Shown here one piece after another: positions 50,774 through 61,432 of a DNA stretch of 64,000 nucleotides (within the stretch, counting starts at the first letter, position 1; each line of letters opens with the position of its first letter). A program made the translations under genes and the position numbers. The notes under the pieces are model-generated. The model saw only the letters and a program-made list of their open reading frames with translations. It did no database searches and was not told where the DNA came from. Source of the DNA: Calcarisporiella thermophila CBS 279.70. Lineage: Eukaryota > Calcarisporiellomycota. The DNA lies in NCBI RefSeq assembly GCF_041956535.1, contig NW_027192198.1:248743-312742 (forward strand). The letters run 5' to 3'.

Positions 50774-51589
50774 CTTATGCTTAGAAAGAAAAGAAAAGAA
50801 ACCAAATAGAAAGGGGAGGAGGAAGGAGGGCAAAGAATAGCTCGCACTCTATATATATTTCGGGCTGGGATGGATATTGTCACAGGCGTTTCGTTTGTGG
50901 GGTCGACAAACCCTTTTTTTAGCTTTGTGACTGGGTTTCCGAAGCAAAATATTAACCCACTCAGCGCATCGTCAAATAAAATCCGTTTGTTTGGATCCAA
51001 GATCTTAACAAGAGGAGTACCAATGTCTGAAATCATCCTCGGTAATTTCTTGGGAAAAAAGATATAACAGCCAAACTCAAACAAGGTTCAACCCTTTGTT
51101 CTGTACAAGAAAAAAGACAATAAATCTTCTTAAAATTGTATTGTTCCATACTCAAGAGCACTGCTGCAGTACTATTTCGCGGAAGTGTATCTTTCCGCAT
51201 TAATGATGCGGGATAATTAGCTGTGATGGAATTGATCCCATTGGAGTTGCCAGAGAAATAAAAGGGTTGGGATCGAGAAACAAAATCCGTCAATCCCGTG
51301 GATGCGGAAATAGTATGCCCATATTTTACCAGGTACTTGAGAGGTAGATGGAAATACCCAGAATGGTGGATTTGTGCAGTCAGAACTCCATTTCTTATAG
51401 GAAAAGTAAGAGGAACAAACAAACATTGACTTTCGTATTCGCTCAAATTGTCTTTTGCTAATGGTCCCCCTCCCTCCTCATACAAGTAAATATAAAACAT
51501 GAAAGAGGAAAATAAAAAAGAAGCTAAAAACCCGAGGGGGGGAAGGGGAATAAAAAACACCAATAAGAAAACGAAGCCGAGTTAAGTGC
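50774..51589. other. Spacer between the coiled-coil gene and SER33
   Basis: 816 bp. A minus-strand frame (51033-51563) of 176 codons lies directly downstream of the dehydrogenase stop. Its composition does not look like a conserved protein; probably 3' UTR plus chance. Confidence 0.45.
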
Positions 51590-53036
51590 TTAATACAACA
51601 CCCGCGTAAGAATATTGGCAGGCACTTTGGATATTCTTTCGTAGATATCCTGAATTTCCTTGTCGCTCACATTATTAATATCCGCCATAAGATAGGCAAT
51701 ACTTCCTTTGCTGTCGGAAAATTGCTTATCAACATTGTGTGCCGACAAGATTTCGTTGATCTGACGAAGTACACCGGGAACGTTGTGATGAGTATTCAGC
51801 ACACGGATCGAGTTCTTCTCCTCGACAGGAATTGCACGTAGATCAACTTCAGGATAGTTGACTGCGCCAAGGGTTGTGCCATAGTTGATAAATTTGCAGA
51901 GTGCAGTTCCCACCTCAACCCCAATCATACTCTGAGCCTCCTCTGTGGACCCGCCGATGTGAGGCGTAAGAATAAGGTTAGGACAACGCAAGAGCTCTGG
52001 ATAGTCACTAAAATGTGGGCCATTTGCAGAGGGCTCCTTCGGGTAGACATCAAGCGCCGCGCCCGCCAGCCTTCCTGACTGAAGAGCTTCCACAAGCGCA
52101 GGGATCTGTACCACCGTCCCGCGCGATGCGTTGATCAAGTACGAGCCCTCCTTCATTTGAGCCAGCTCGGTCGCACCGATCATATTTTTTGTCTCCTCGG
52201 TCTCGGGTACGTGCAGCGTGACAAAATCAGAAGCCCCCAGTAGATCCTTGAGGGTTGGTACCTGGCGCGCCATCCCAAGAGGCATTAGCTGCATGATATC
52301 ATAAAAATAGACCGTCATCCCCATCGATTCCGCAAGAACTGAAAGCTGAGAGCCAATGTGGCCATAGCCGACGATACCCAGCGTCTTACCGCGGATTTCG
52401 TAGCAATTTTTAGAGACCTTATTCCAGAATCCTTGGTGCATTTCTATGTTGCGATCGCCAAGCTGGCGCGAAAGCGTGATAATTTCACCAATAACCAATT
52501 CGGCAACCGAGCGTGAATTACTGAAGGGAGAATTGAACACGGCAATCTACAATTGAGAAATAAGCGAAATAAGCTGATGCTCTATAAAGTTCGTCTTAGT
52601 CATCCATTAAAGCAATTTACCCCTTGCCGCGCTGCCGTCTCAAGATCAACTTGATTTGTACCAATGCAGAAACATCCGATAACCAGCAATTTCTTTGCAG
52701 CCTGTAGCACTGCTTTGGATAACTTGGTTTTGCTGCGAATGCCTATAGCATGTACATCTTGGATCTTTTCGATGAGGACATCTTCTGGTAAAGCTTTCAG
52801 ATGATGTTCGACCTAATAGATAGCAAGTCCGTCATTAAAGATTATATTCCGCGATAGATAACTGGTCAGCTTCCTACCTGGTACCCCGCTTTCTTCAACA
52901 TATCTACAGCGGTTTGGTTCACATTCTCCAAAAGCAAGATTTTGATCTCAGCAGTGTTAAATGGCTTCAACTCTTTGGGCCGAGACTGGCCGAAGGAACC
53001 GCGTCGCGCCGAGTTGTGCTCAATGGTGGTGGCCAT
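51590..53036 (-). CDS. SER33: D-3-phosphoglycerate dehydrogenase
   Basis: Three exons (53036-52878, 52812-52621, 52546-51590) give 435 aa. N-terminus KILLLENVNQTAVDMLKKAG, then IGIRSKTKLSKAVL, CFCIGTNQVDLETAARQG, NAD-binding GKTLGIVGYGHIGSQLSVLA, catalytic NASRGTVV and LTPHIGGSTEEAQ, followed by an ACT regulatory domain (NSIRVLNTHHNVPGVLRQIN). The enzyme oxidises 3-phosphoglycerate in the first step of serine synthesis, in the cytosol. The length and ACT domain match fungal Ser3/Ser33, which are feedback-inhibited by serine. Confidence 0.96.
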
Positions 53037-53636
53037 AATTCTATAGCTTGTGAATTTTGGTTTTTTTTATTTGTATTTCTCCAAGATAGAAAATAGGAGG
53101 TTTTTTATCTTATCACTTAAAGTTGCACAAAAACTAAATGCGATGCGTCAATCTGTGTGCATTGTATTTTAGTTTTGGGGTTGTTTGGGTGGCCCCCTGT
53201 TCTTCCTCAACCTCCTGGTAACCTAGAGAAACAGGCTAAATACTAGAACGCCTCCCCTCAATTACTAACTTCCTCATCCTCAATATCCCCCTCTCACCCT
53301 CTCCTTGACCTTGATCACTTTCCCAACGTGTTCTTGATCCCGCGAATCACATCCAAGCCCAGTGATGCAATATGATCAAAATTTATTAATTGCTCTTACT
53401 TTTTAACTATTTAATATTTATTAACTTTTAACCCTTTTGAATATGAAAAATGCATAGGATTCTATATTTTACAGCGGTATGCAAAAAAAAAAATAACGCA
53501 AATTGATGCGAGATGGAACGCCATGGGAAGAAAAAAAGAAATGGGTCTTATGTAAACTGCAAGAGAGCGATGAAAAGTATGAATAATATGAATAATATGG
53601 CTAAGTGAAGATGAGAATATGCTAAATATATATTAA
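53037..53636. other. Promoter of SER33 and 3' region of the kelch gene
   Basis: 600 bp. The half near SER33 is mixed in composition with C-rich tracts (53190-53340); the rest is AT-rich with A-runs. No gene. Confidence 0.45.
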
Positions 53637-56009
53637 TTAAGATGTCCTTCGATCCTCGAAATCAAAGGCTTTCCAACTCCAGCGAGGAATGTTAACTGCA
53701 ACTGCCGGAGGAGAAGCTGGCAATGATAATGCGGTAGTATTTTGGCTGGAAGAGCCCGTATCCCGATGCTCGATTTGTTGGCTCTCCTCGATTTCTCCGT
53801 CGTGGTTCTGCCGTGGAGTTTCAAAGCTCTGGCGGATTTCTTGACTTTCCAATCCATTACGCACAATCAGCTTTGTATCGGCAGGGCCGCGTGGTTCAAA
53901 ACTACACCACTGTAAAGAGTTGACTGACCAATGGCCTACATTGGTGGCGGATGAATCTGTAGACTGACGAGAGGGAAAGACTGAGTGAGTCGGGGATAAG
54001 GTGTCGGACACGAGTGTATGTGGAGCGGTGGCTGCTGAAGCGGCAGAGGTTGGGATTACATTGGATACCTGGGAGGAGGAGAAGCTTGAGCTAGAGCGAC
54101 GTTGCGACTTGGGTTGAATCTCAATTATCTGAGCAGGTTGAGCATGGAGAGTCTGGAATACAGCAACGGAGGGCGGTAAATTGACCGAGAAGGTGTGCAT
54201 TGTGCTGCGATGTTTGGAACCAAGATTGGCCGTCGGTAGAGCGGCCCCTCCCGGCGACTGTGTGGCCATGCTGCTCTCCTCGGAAGGAGTTTCGTCCATT
54301 GTGTATGGAGAGCAACATGTACTTTGGAGGGGCGAAATAGAACTTTCTCCTTGCACAGGAACGGCCTCCTCAATCTGATGGGTTTGGGTTGGCTCCACCC
54401 TTTGCGGCTCCGATGAAGAGAGGCCCCTGTCTGTCTCTGAGGCGACTACTGGTTTGGGTTGCATCTGCGGATGTAGAATTGGTGGTGGTACAGTTGGTGG
54501 CGAGGCTGGTGTTACCAGTGGTATGGAATGGAATTCCGCAGGCTCTTCTTTCATATCTTGAGAGTATCGGGTGTGTTTGGCGAAAGGAAGCTGATCGCTG
54601 CGCCGTCGCATCCTTCCTAGAATCGATAGTCTTCCGCTGCGCTTCAAGTAAACCCATAGGCCTCCTCCTAGGACAACCAGCACCACACCCACGGTAACTC
54701 CCACAATTACCGGAATCCGCGATCCAGTGCCCTTCTTTTCCACCGGGCGGGAAACAGACATGGCAGAAGCCGTGCGCTGAGACTGCTCGTTAAGCTCCTT
54801 TTTTTGACCATCACTAGCTCCGACTAATCCGGCCTTTATTTGTTCCTCTCCGAGCCACGCCCTTGAAGCCACGTCCAGGAAATACGGCTTCGCATCCGCC
54901 AATTCCCCCGACACTGCTTCTCCTCCCCAAATCATCAAAACCTGGTCTCCGATGCGCGTCACTGTGTGTGCTGCACGCTGTGAAGGTACCAAGGCCGGAT
55001 CCGCTGCATCTGGCTCGATTGGCGTCCAAGTGAGCAGAGGGGCTTTGGAAAGATCAAGAGCCCACACATCATTGTAGTAAACAAGGCGCTTCTTCTTGGT
55101 ACTCTTTCCTCCAAATACATACGCTGTTTGGCCATCGGCACTGAGAGCCATCCCTGCCCATGCTCTTGCAGGTGGCTTCGCCCCATTAAGATAACTCGGC
55201 TTAGCATAATTAAGCTGGCTTCTATCGAAGATGGTGCAGGCATTTGTATCGATATTTTTAGCATCTGCCCCAAAGCAAGTAACAAGGAATCTTCCTGCTG
55301 GTACTGTATTGTGTCCGACCAAAGGTGAGGGAAGAGGAATAAGAGGCTGCCATACCATGGACTTCAGATCAAGCCGCCACACATCGCCGAGCACTTGTTG
55401 TCCCCCCATCGGAAAAGCAAGATTGATATTGTCAATATTATAATTGACATTGGCGTTGACACTGCTAGATTCTCGACGCATCGGGGCAATGGGCGCGGAA
55501 GCAGTCAGCGCCGCCATCCCCCCAAGCACATAAGCAGAGTCATCAGCCAAAACTGCACTCTGCCCCATCCTTGCGACTGGGCCATTTGAAGCCCCTGTCG
55601 AACCTCCACCGGTTTCAGCGGCGCGTGTCGTTAAATCCGCGACGGTTCCATTTTCTGCGCTAAATACCATCGGGATTCCAAGAAGCGAGCCCATACCAAA
55701 CAGAAACATTATATGTCCATCGGCATCAAGAGGTAGAGCGCTGTGTCCGGCGAGAGCGAGCGAGTCTGCTGGAATTTGCCGAGTTAACTGAGGACGAGCG
55801 GGATCAAATATCTGTACACTTGTGGCAAGATGGTCTTGCGCGTCTGTAGTGCCTCCAACGATAAAGACCACGGAGTTATAAAGAGTAGCGGTGTGGAAAC
55901 GGCGAGGAGCAAGTGCTTGGTTCGTCTGTGCCGCTGTTAGAAGAGCAAGCGACAGCAACACAAGCAATATCATGGATATAGTATTGAGGTGCTTTGCAGT
56001 GGAACTCAT
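53637..56009 (-). CDS. Kelch-repeat single-pass membrane protein
   Basis: Single exon of 790 aa. A signal peptide (ISMILLVLLSLALLTAAQT) leads to an extracellular kelch propeller with blades such as RRFHTATLYNSVVFIVGGT, VLADDSAYVLGGMAAL, GMALSADGQTAYVFGGKS and VTRIGDQVLMIWGGEA. A membrane segment (IPVIVGVTVGVVLVVLGGG, about residue 440-460) is followed by a stop-transfer KRSGR and a 320-residue Ser/Pro/Thr-rich cytoplasmic tail. The layout resembles kelch membrane proteins common in Mucoromycota and Mortierella; their function is unknown and a sensing or adhesion role is only a guess. A broken relative lies at 12179-13150. Confidence 0.85.
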   Translation of the reverse strand: MSSTAKHLNTISMILLVLLSLALLTAAQTNQALAPRRFHTATLYNSVVFIVGGTTDAQDHLATSVQIFDPARPQLTRQIPADSLALAGHSALPLDADGHIMFLFGMGSLLGIPMVFSAENGTVADLTTRAAETGGGSTGASNGPVARMGQSAVLADDSAYVLGGMAALTASAPIAPMRRESSSVNANVNYNIDNINLAFPMGGQQVLGDVWRLDLKSMVWQPLIPLPSPLVGHNTVPAGRFLVTCFGADAKNIDTNACTIFDRSQLNYAKPSYLNGAKPPARAWAGMALSADGQTAYVFGGKSTKKKRLVYYNDVWALDLSKAPLLTWTPIEPDAADPALVPSQRAAHTVTRIGDQVLMIWGGEAVSGELADAKPYFLDVASRAWLGEEQIKAGLVGASDGQKKELNEQSQRTASAMSVSRPVEKKGTGSRIPVIVGVTVGVVLVVLGGGLWVYLKRSGRLSILGRMRRRSDQLPFAKHTRYSQDMKEEPAEFHSIPLVTPASPPTVPPPILHPQMQPKPVVASETDRGLSSSEPQRVEPTQTHQIEEAVPVQGESSISPLQSTCCSPYTMDETPSEESSMATQSPGGAALPTANLGSKHRSTMHTFSVNLPPSVAVFQTLHAQPAQIIEIQPKSQRRSSSSFSSSQVSNVIPTSAASAATAPHTLVSDTLSPTHSVFPSRQSTDSSATNVGHWSVNSLQWCSFEPRGPADTKLIVRNGLESQEIRQSFETPRQNHDGEIEESQQIEHRDTGSSSQNTTALSLPASPPAVAVNIPRWSWKAFDFEDRRTS

Positions 56010-57814
56010 TTGTGTTGACTCTCTAACATTTCGTTAGTAACTCGAATGATTAGAGTTGAAATGAGCAATGGAAATGTTTTACTTTTTTTCCCTTTTACCT
56101 GAGGAAACCGGAGAAATTTAGGATTTTCGGAGCCCGAAATTCTTAAAGAAGGGGGTTTGGTGTTCAGTCTGCCTCATTTCATGTATACCGGAAACCCAGA
56201 AAAACCCAAGTGGAAGCCTTTTTCCCCTTTACTTATTGTTTTTTCTGTTTCTAAAGCACCTATGTCAATGCTCAGGCCCTCACAAAGATTGCTGGATCCA
56301 CCCTTACGTGTCACCTAGCATTCTTAATATTGCTAAGCAATTTCCTGTTTAGCTTCATATTCATAATATACTCTATCCTGAAATGCAGAGCCTCATAAAA
56401 TTCACCCAAAGCTTGAATATACTGTTCAACCACATCCAAGCTCGCTTTCTTTGCCAACCCTATTTTTTTTTTACCCCTTAAGAGCTTGGCACAAAAAGAA
56501 GATGAATAAATTACATCACAATTAGAATACCAATGAATCTAGTCCGGAAATAATATCAGCTCCTTTATTTCTTTTATAAGTTTATCCTTATTTCTTGTAT
56601 ATATTTTTCGGATTTATGTAGATAATACTGGTAAGTGTTTAGCCAGTATGTGGTTCGATTAAGAGCTTTTAACAATATGTGGCTCGGAAAAATGGTATCG
56701 ATTTTATCTTTGTGGGGAAAGGAATTCGGCTGATGCTGATGTTGAGAAAGGAAAGGATGGAGAAGCTTCGCGATCCTAATCCCCCTTCACAATCTTTCTA
56801 TTGCGATGGGGGTTTACGAAATAGAGAAAAAAATAATCAAAATAAGGAGAAATGAAAATATGGAGAACCAAAAATATTTTTCATCTTTATCAAAGATATA
56901 TGTGTGCTCTATTCACATTTTTTTAATGACTGAACTGGCTGTAGAGGATGATAGCTATCCGACCATTTGTCATTCTATTTCATCTTTTTCTTTATGGATG
57001 AGAGTTAACAGATTATAGAAAAATCATGAAAATTTAGGAATTGCAAGCATTTACCATCCAGTCTTTTACATGCTTCTCAGTGTTTTGTAGGACTGAATTA
57101 AGTTGCTATCTCGCGTTGGTATCGTCTCTATATGCAAGCGGTCAAGCGGCAATGATCATTCCCTGAATAATATTTAACCCGTCAATTGGCTGAATCAGAT
57201 ATTCCAAATTTGGAGGTATAAATTATTTTTGAGGACCATGCATGATTAATGGAAATTTTTAGATCTTCTATGAATGTCAAAATTCTTGACAGGTCTCGCC
57301 ATTGTGAGCACGTTTTTAGTGAAGATTAGGTGTTGAGGAGTCAAGTTGACTTTGTCTATATAAAACCATTTGATCGTTTGCTGTAATTGGGTCTAGTAGG
57401 CCATTCAAAGAAAATATAGAAGTACTTTGCGGCTCATATCCTCGATCGAGCATTGTTGGGCCCATATTGGCTGAAAGGAAATATTTAAAAAATGAAAAGG
57501 ATTACTTTTATTGTACTATTTACAGAGGAAAAAAAGAGGAAGAAAGGAAAGTTAAAACGTGTAAAATGAAGAAGTTTTTTACATTTTTTTAATGTTTTGC
57601 GAGAAAAAGGTACATGATCAAAAGAGGAAATAAACAGGATAAGGAGAGAATACAAAAAAAAAACAATCCTCAAAAGCTTTTATATATACAAACATGCTTT
57701 ATGATATACTAAAGAGGACAAAAGAAGGGAATAAGAAGACTTGGGTAGTTTGGTACGGAATGCAACGATCACTAAGGATCAAAAGAAACTGCCCTCCTTA
57801 GTCTGGTAGGATTT
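56010..57814. other. Gene-poor stretch, 1.8 kb
   Basis: Promoter of the kelch gene at the left and the 3' region of the Ecl1-like gene at the right. Frames up to 70 codons only, AT-driven. I see no RNA gene or repeat. Confidence 0.5.
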
Positions 57815-58150
57815 TTACCTATCAAGCCCATTTGCTCCGCCATGTCTAAAATGTGGATTATATGCTACAGCGGGATCAAGCGAAAAGAAAGGTGGCGAGG
57901 CTAGTCGCTGAACAGGCCGCTTCAGCGGACTTAAACTTGGCGAGCTGTATGAAGACGCGCAAGTGGGGGGTGAGAAACTTAGCGAGGTACTTAGCGAGGA
58001 AGAGGAGTGGAGAGAATAGGAAGTTGGGAAAGTATTCTGGGCATCCTGATGGGCACATTCCGCAGAGCAGTAGAGCAGTAGCGCGTCGTCAGAATTAGTG
58101 GCGGCAATGGGCAGTTTTTTTTCGCAAACAATGCACCAGTTAGTGTCCAT
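57815..58150 (-). CDS. Ecl1/2/3-type small zinc-binding protein
   Basis: Single coding exon of 111 aa. The N-terminus NWCIVCEKKLP with LYCSAECAHQDA gives C-x2-C ... C-x3-C, the pattern of the fungal Ecl1/2/3 zinc-binding family. A Ser/Pro-rich disordered region follows (SSSSLSTSLSFSP). Ecl proteins of fission yeast extend chronological lifespan and respond to nutrient and sulfur/zinc limitation; the role here is inferred from a short motif. CTTACAG lies just before the ATG and reads as a splice acceptor, so the mRNA probably has a leader intron. Confidence 0.65.
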   Translation of the reverse strand: MDTNWCIVCEKKLPIAATNSDDALLLYCSAECAHQDAQNTFPTSYSLHSSSSLSTSLSFSPPTCASSYSSPSLSPLKRPVQRLASPPFFSLDPAVAYNPHFRHGGANGLDR

Positions 58151-60036
58151 GGCTGTAAGAATTTTGTGTTGGCGTCAAGAGCCGGAAGAGGTAAGAAGAA
58201 GTGAAGAGGGAAAGGGTGAGACAAACCAAGATTCAGAGATGCTCGGATGAGTGCTTTTTAAGCTGAAGAGCACAAGGCTGATAAAAATATGCAAAGATTT
58301 CACAAAGAAGGCTTATATAGAAAAGCCATAGTGGGAGGAATCCCGTTATATATGTTCAAATTTCTGCGAATTTCGGATGGAGGACACGTTCTTTTTCCCT
58401 TATTCGTCCATGACGCATTACGATTTTGGCCGCAGTATAATGCGATTGGGCGGCTTTTGTTCTATTGTGTTCTCTCTCGATTTGTCGTCATTATTCATAA
58501 TCTATTAAGCCTTGGCCCATTGTTTGCGTTTGGGCCTCCCAGCCAATCACCAGGCCGCCTTTTTTTAACTTCTGAAAGTCTGTATCTTCAATGACTCGGA
58601 AGTTGGGCAAAAGCTTTCATGGGAGGGCGGCTTGGCATTAAAATGGAAACTGTACTGCACTTTGTCATCACCGCAATTCCTCGAAAGAGCCGTTCTAGGA
58701 AAGAATGAAGCGGGATGCGAGATGAGGGGAAATAAGAACAAGGGCGGCAATCGTCCCTGGTGGATTGTCGTTGCATCCATTTTTCTTTGTGGCAAAGACG
58801 ATTGTTTAGCCAAGTGATTTGGCCCGGAAAGAGCCGCAGAACCTTTAAAACGCCCTTTGTCAATTTCCGGGTAACCCAGCCCGGGTCATTCCCAACAACT
58901 TTGCAGAAGAATAAAAATTGGGTGAAATCTCGGCCAGAGAAGCCTTGGGCCATTATTTCCCATTTGCGAATATTCTTTGTTTCTTTGGCCAAATTGAAGA
59001 AACTTTCCCATGATCGGGGAATTTCGATCCATTTCTGTAGTAGCCGTGATTTTTCATAGGGTTGTATAAAAATAACATTTGAATTGAATAATACAAATGA
59101 CCTCATTTCCCCATATAATGGGTATTCCACTCTCTCTAAGGCACTCGAGTCAAGCCGAAGCTTTGTCAGTTTTTCAGAGATTAAGGTGGGAAGAAAATAT
59201 GAGCTGATCACTTCGGCCTCAGCTCTCCTAGCACCTGTCCCCAACTTTATGGCAGATCTAGCACCAATGATCGTCGAGTCTATTTTGCATAGTTCGCCTT
59301 GCTTCAGGGCGAAGCTATATTAAGCAAAGGGAAAATCCTTCGTGATTGCGCCATTGTTAACGAATGCAGAAATCCAAACATAAATCGCAAACGCAATTAC
59401 AATCGCTCTTTGTAAGCGATTTATCCCACAGCCTTCTGTGACACGGAAGCAGTGCATATTCAAATAAGGAGAGTATTTGTACAAATCTGTGGATTATCTG
59501 TAAAAGCCATCAACCCATGCTCCCCAAGTGAGGAGAGTCGTCTAGTCCTACTATTATTTTCTTTTGCAGAGGTCTCTATTCTCAATTTTCTTAATTTCAG
59601 TTCATGCAAGTTCATATTTAGTTTCATTGACACCATCTCACTATATACCGAAATGAATTGACCGAAAGCAGGCAATAACACAAAGTTGCTGGCCGGCTTT
59701 AGAACCTATGAAACCTATTATTGACCTTCCATTTGGCTGATGCTGTATGGAGATGGGGCGTAAGGACGCCTCTTTAGCTAGTTTATTCCGTATCAAAAAT
59801 GCCATTTGGAATTTTAGATTACCCGCGTTCTACTTCCTTAGTAATAGTATGACACGACACTTTCAAGATATGCAATTGCATAGAATTTAAAATATGTAAT
59901 ATTTAATAATTGCCGGATTTTTATTGCTTCCGGGTTTAGTGCTTACTAAAGAAAGAAGATATTTTCACTTTCATGTAAATTTGTCTGATATTCAACCCAC
60001 TGGATGCAAAAGTAAAAATCATAAAATATAAGCACT
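58151..60036. other. Long upstream region of the Ecl1-like gene
   Basis: The first 1.2 kb is less AT-rich than other spacers and open in several frames, the longest 218 codons on the minus strand (58588-59244), none recognisable. It may be a long leader or promoter, or an orphan gene. From 59330 the DNA is ordinary AT-rich spacer. Confidence 0.4.
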
Positions 60037-60108
60037 GGTTCTACTGAGACTCGAACTCAGATTACAGGATTCAGAGTCCTGGGTGCTAACCAATTACACT
60101 ATAGAACC
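60037..60108 (-). tRNA. tRNA-Gln (anticodon CTG)
   Basis: 72 nt, no intron. Acceptor stem GGTTCTA/TAGAACC pairs fully. The D arm GTGTAATTGGTTAGCAC matches the A box. The anticodon stem CAGGA/TCCTG encloses the loop CTCTGAA with anticodon CTG, and the T arm CTGAG-TTCGAGT-CTCAG matches the B box. T-rich sequence follows downstream on the minus strand for Pol III termination. It reads CAG codons. Retroelement remnants start 69 bp upstream of its 5' end. Confidence 0.95.
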
Positions 60109-60176
60109 CTCTGCCGAAAACTAAAAGGAAAACTGACTATTTATTTTGAAATATCAGTTTAGCAGTCACATAAGCG

Positions 60177-60194
60177 CTCAAGTGCAAAATATCG
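60177..60194 (+). repeat. Retroelement target-site copy 1
   Basis: CTCAAGTGCAAAATATCG. It is the left boundary of the LINE array and is nearly identical to the outermost right copy at 63219-63236 (two differences in 18). Confidence 0.85.
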
Positions 60195-61416
60195 CTTGAT
60201 ATCAATAGAAGAATTACGCCAATGGAAGTCTTGACCCTACCGATTAATAGGAACAAATACTTCCTCGAGAGAGGACAACCAATGCAATCTCGTGGAGAAC
60301 AACATGGGCTCTCGGTCCTGGGCAACTTCTTCATATACCATCAGAATAACAATAGATATAGGCCATTCTACGATCCTGATCTACTGGACTACGTGGTGAG
60401 GATTATCCACGTCAAACACCAGGAAGGGTTTTACAAACATTATATCAAGCTCAATACAATGTGGCGACTGGGTCAGCTGACCCTGGCCCCAAATCTTCGG
60501 GAAGCGCTCTCCTATAGGATGCCGGCCTTCACAGACTCGAGAATATTCCCCACCCATAACCTGAAAATAGCTGGTGTCAATATCAAGCTCTACTCTATTA
60601 AGTTCGGCAGACTATACCAGATATCACCAGATCCAGTTGTGGTAACAAGAGAATGGGCGCACATTACCTCGGATGAAGCAGCGTGGAGAAGAGCCTGGAA
60701 GAGCTGGCCAAGACGCCCAAGCGAACCAAAGCAAAAGATCCTTCGATGGCATCTCCTTCAACCTAAGTTGATAACAGCAAGAATTACCCAACACTTCGAC
60801 CACTCAAGCCCCAACTGCAAGAGATGTCGACGAGAAGAGATAGAGACGATAGAACATGCCTTTTTTGTATGTGCGAGAATTGGAGATCTGTGGAGGTGGT
60901 TTAACAGGCTCTATCAAAAGATCCTCGATAAGCCCTGGACAAGCATGCATAAATACGAGAAACTCTTCGGATTCCACGAGGAGACACAGGGCAAAGATCG
61001 ACAAGTTTCCATGTTGTTACACGACATCATGGTGTGGAGTATACATAAGACCAGGATTGCAATTGTAATGGACAACCAAGAACACAAGGACATCGCATTC
61101 AAATGTATCTTTTTATCAGATCTTATCATAGCAATCAAAGAACAATGGATACAGGCACAGAGGAAAAAAGACGAAGAAGGGTTCAAGCAAAAATGGGGAA
61201 AAAGCTCGCTAATCCGGCTCGATGATAGCCAAGAAGTAGCATTCGATTTCGAGGAAGCCAAGAACACTTAATCCGACATTTCCAAGCACGGAACTCTTTA
61301 AACTATATCCCATGTTCTTCTAGTACTCAATAAGCCTGTCCGAAAGCACCTCTCACATTTGTAATATATATTAAATAAACCACACGACGCAAGTTCCCGC
61401 GTCCTTAGAGGAAAAA
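60195..61416 (+). mobile_element. Non-LTR retrotransposon fragment 1 (5'-truncated LINE)
   Basis: 1222 bp between two target-site copies. It carries the C-terminal part of a LINE ORF2-like protein, then a 3' UTR with TATTAAATAAA and a short A-tail. No reverse transcriptase or endonuclease motif remains, as expected for incomplete reverse transcription from the 3' end. Confidence 0.75.
60222..61271 (+). CDS. LINE ORF2 C-terminal fragment with zinc-binding (zf-RVT-like) motif
   Basis: 349 codons, open. The region MWRLGQLTLAPNLREAL is followed by RPSEPKQKILRWHLLQPKL and a CCHC-like knuckle CKRCRREEIETIEHAFFVC, then a Trp- and Lys-rich C-terminus. This is the arrangement of the zinc-binding region after the reverse transcriptase in many plant and fungal LINEs. 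It is clearly homologous to the frame at 61461. The first ATG is accidental, since the 5' part of the gene is missing. Expression is doubtful. Confidence 0.7.
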   Translation: MEVLTLPINRNKYFLERGQPMQSRGEQHGLSVLGNFFIYHQNNNRYRPFYDPDLLDYVVRIIHVKHQEGFYKHYIKLNTMWRLGQLTLAPNLREALSYRMPAFTDSRIFPTHNLKIAGVNIKLYSIKFGRLYQISPDPVVVTREWAHITSDEAAWRRAWKSWPRRPSEPKQKILRWHLLQPKLITARITQHFDHSSPNCKRCRREEIETIEHAFFVCARIGDLWRWFNRLYQKILDKPWTSMHKYEKLFGFHEETQGKDRQVSMLLHDIMVWSIHKTRIAIVMDNQEHKDIAFKCIFLSDLIIAIKEQWIQAQRKKDEEGFKQKWGKSSLIRLDDSQEVAFDFEEAKNT

Positions 61417-61432
61417 TCAAGTGCAAAATATC
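61417..61432 (+). repeat. Retroelement target-site copy 2
   Basis: TCAAGTGCAAAATATC, exactly between fragments 1 and 2 and preceded by an A-run. Confidence 0.9.

Noticed and set aside
51033-51563. 176-codon frame downstream of the phosphoglycerate dehydrogenase stop
   Set aside because: Low-complexity hydrophobic start, no recognisable motif, and it lies where the 3' UTR should be.
58588-59244. 218-codon minus-strand frame as a real gene
   Set aside because: No domain, several competing frames on both strands, no splice pattern; kept only as a question in the findings.
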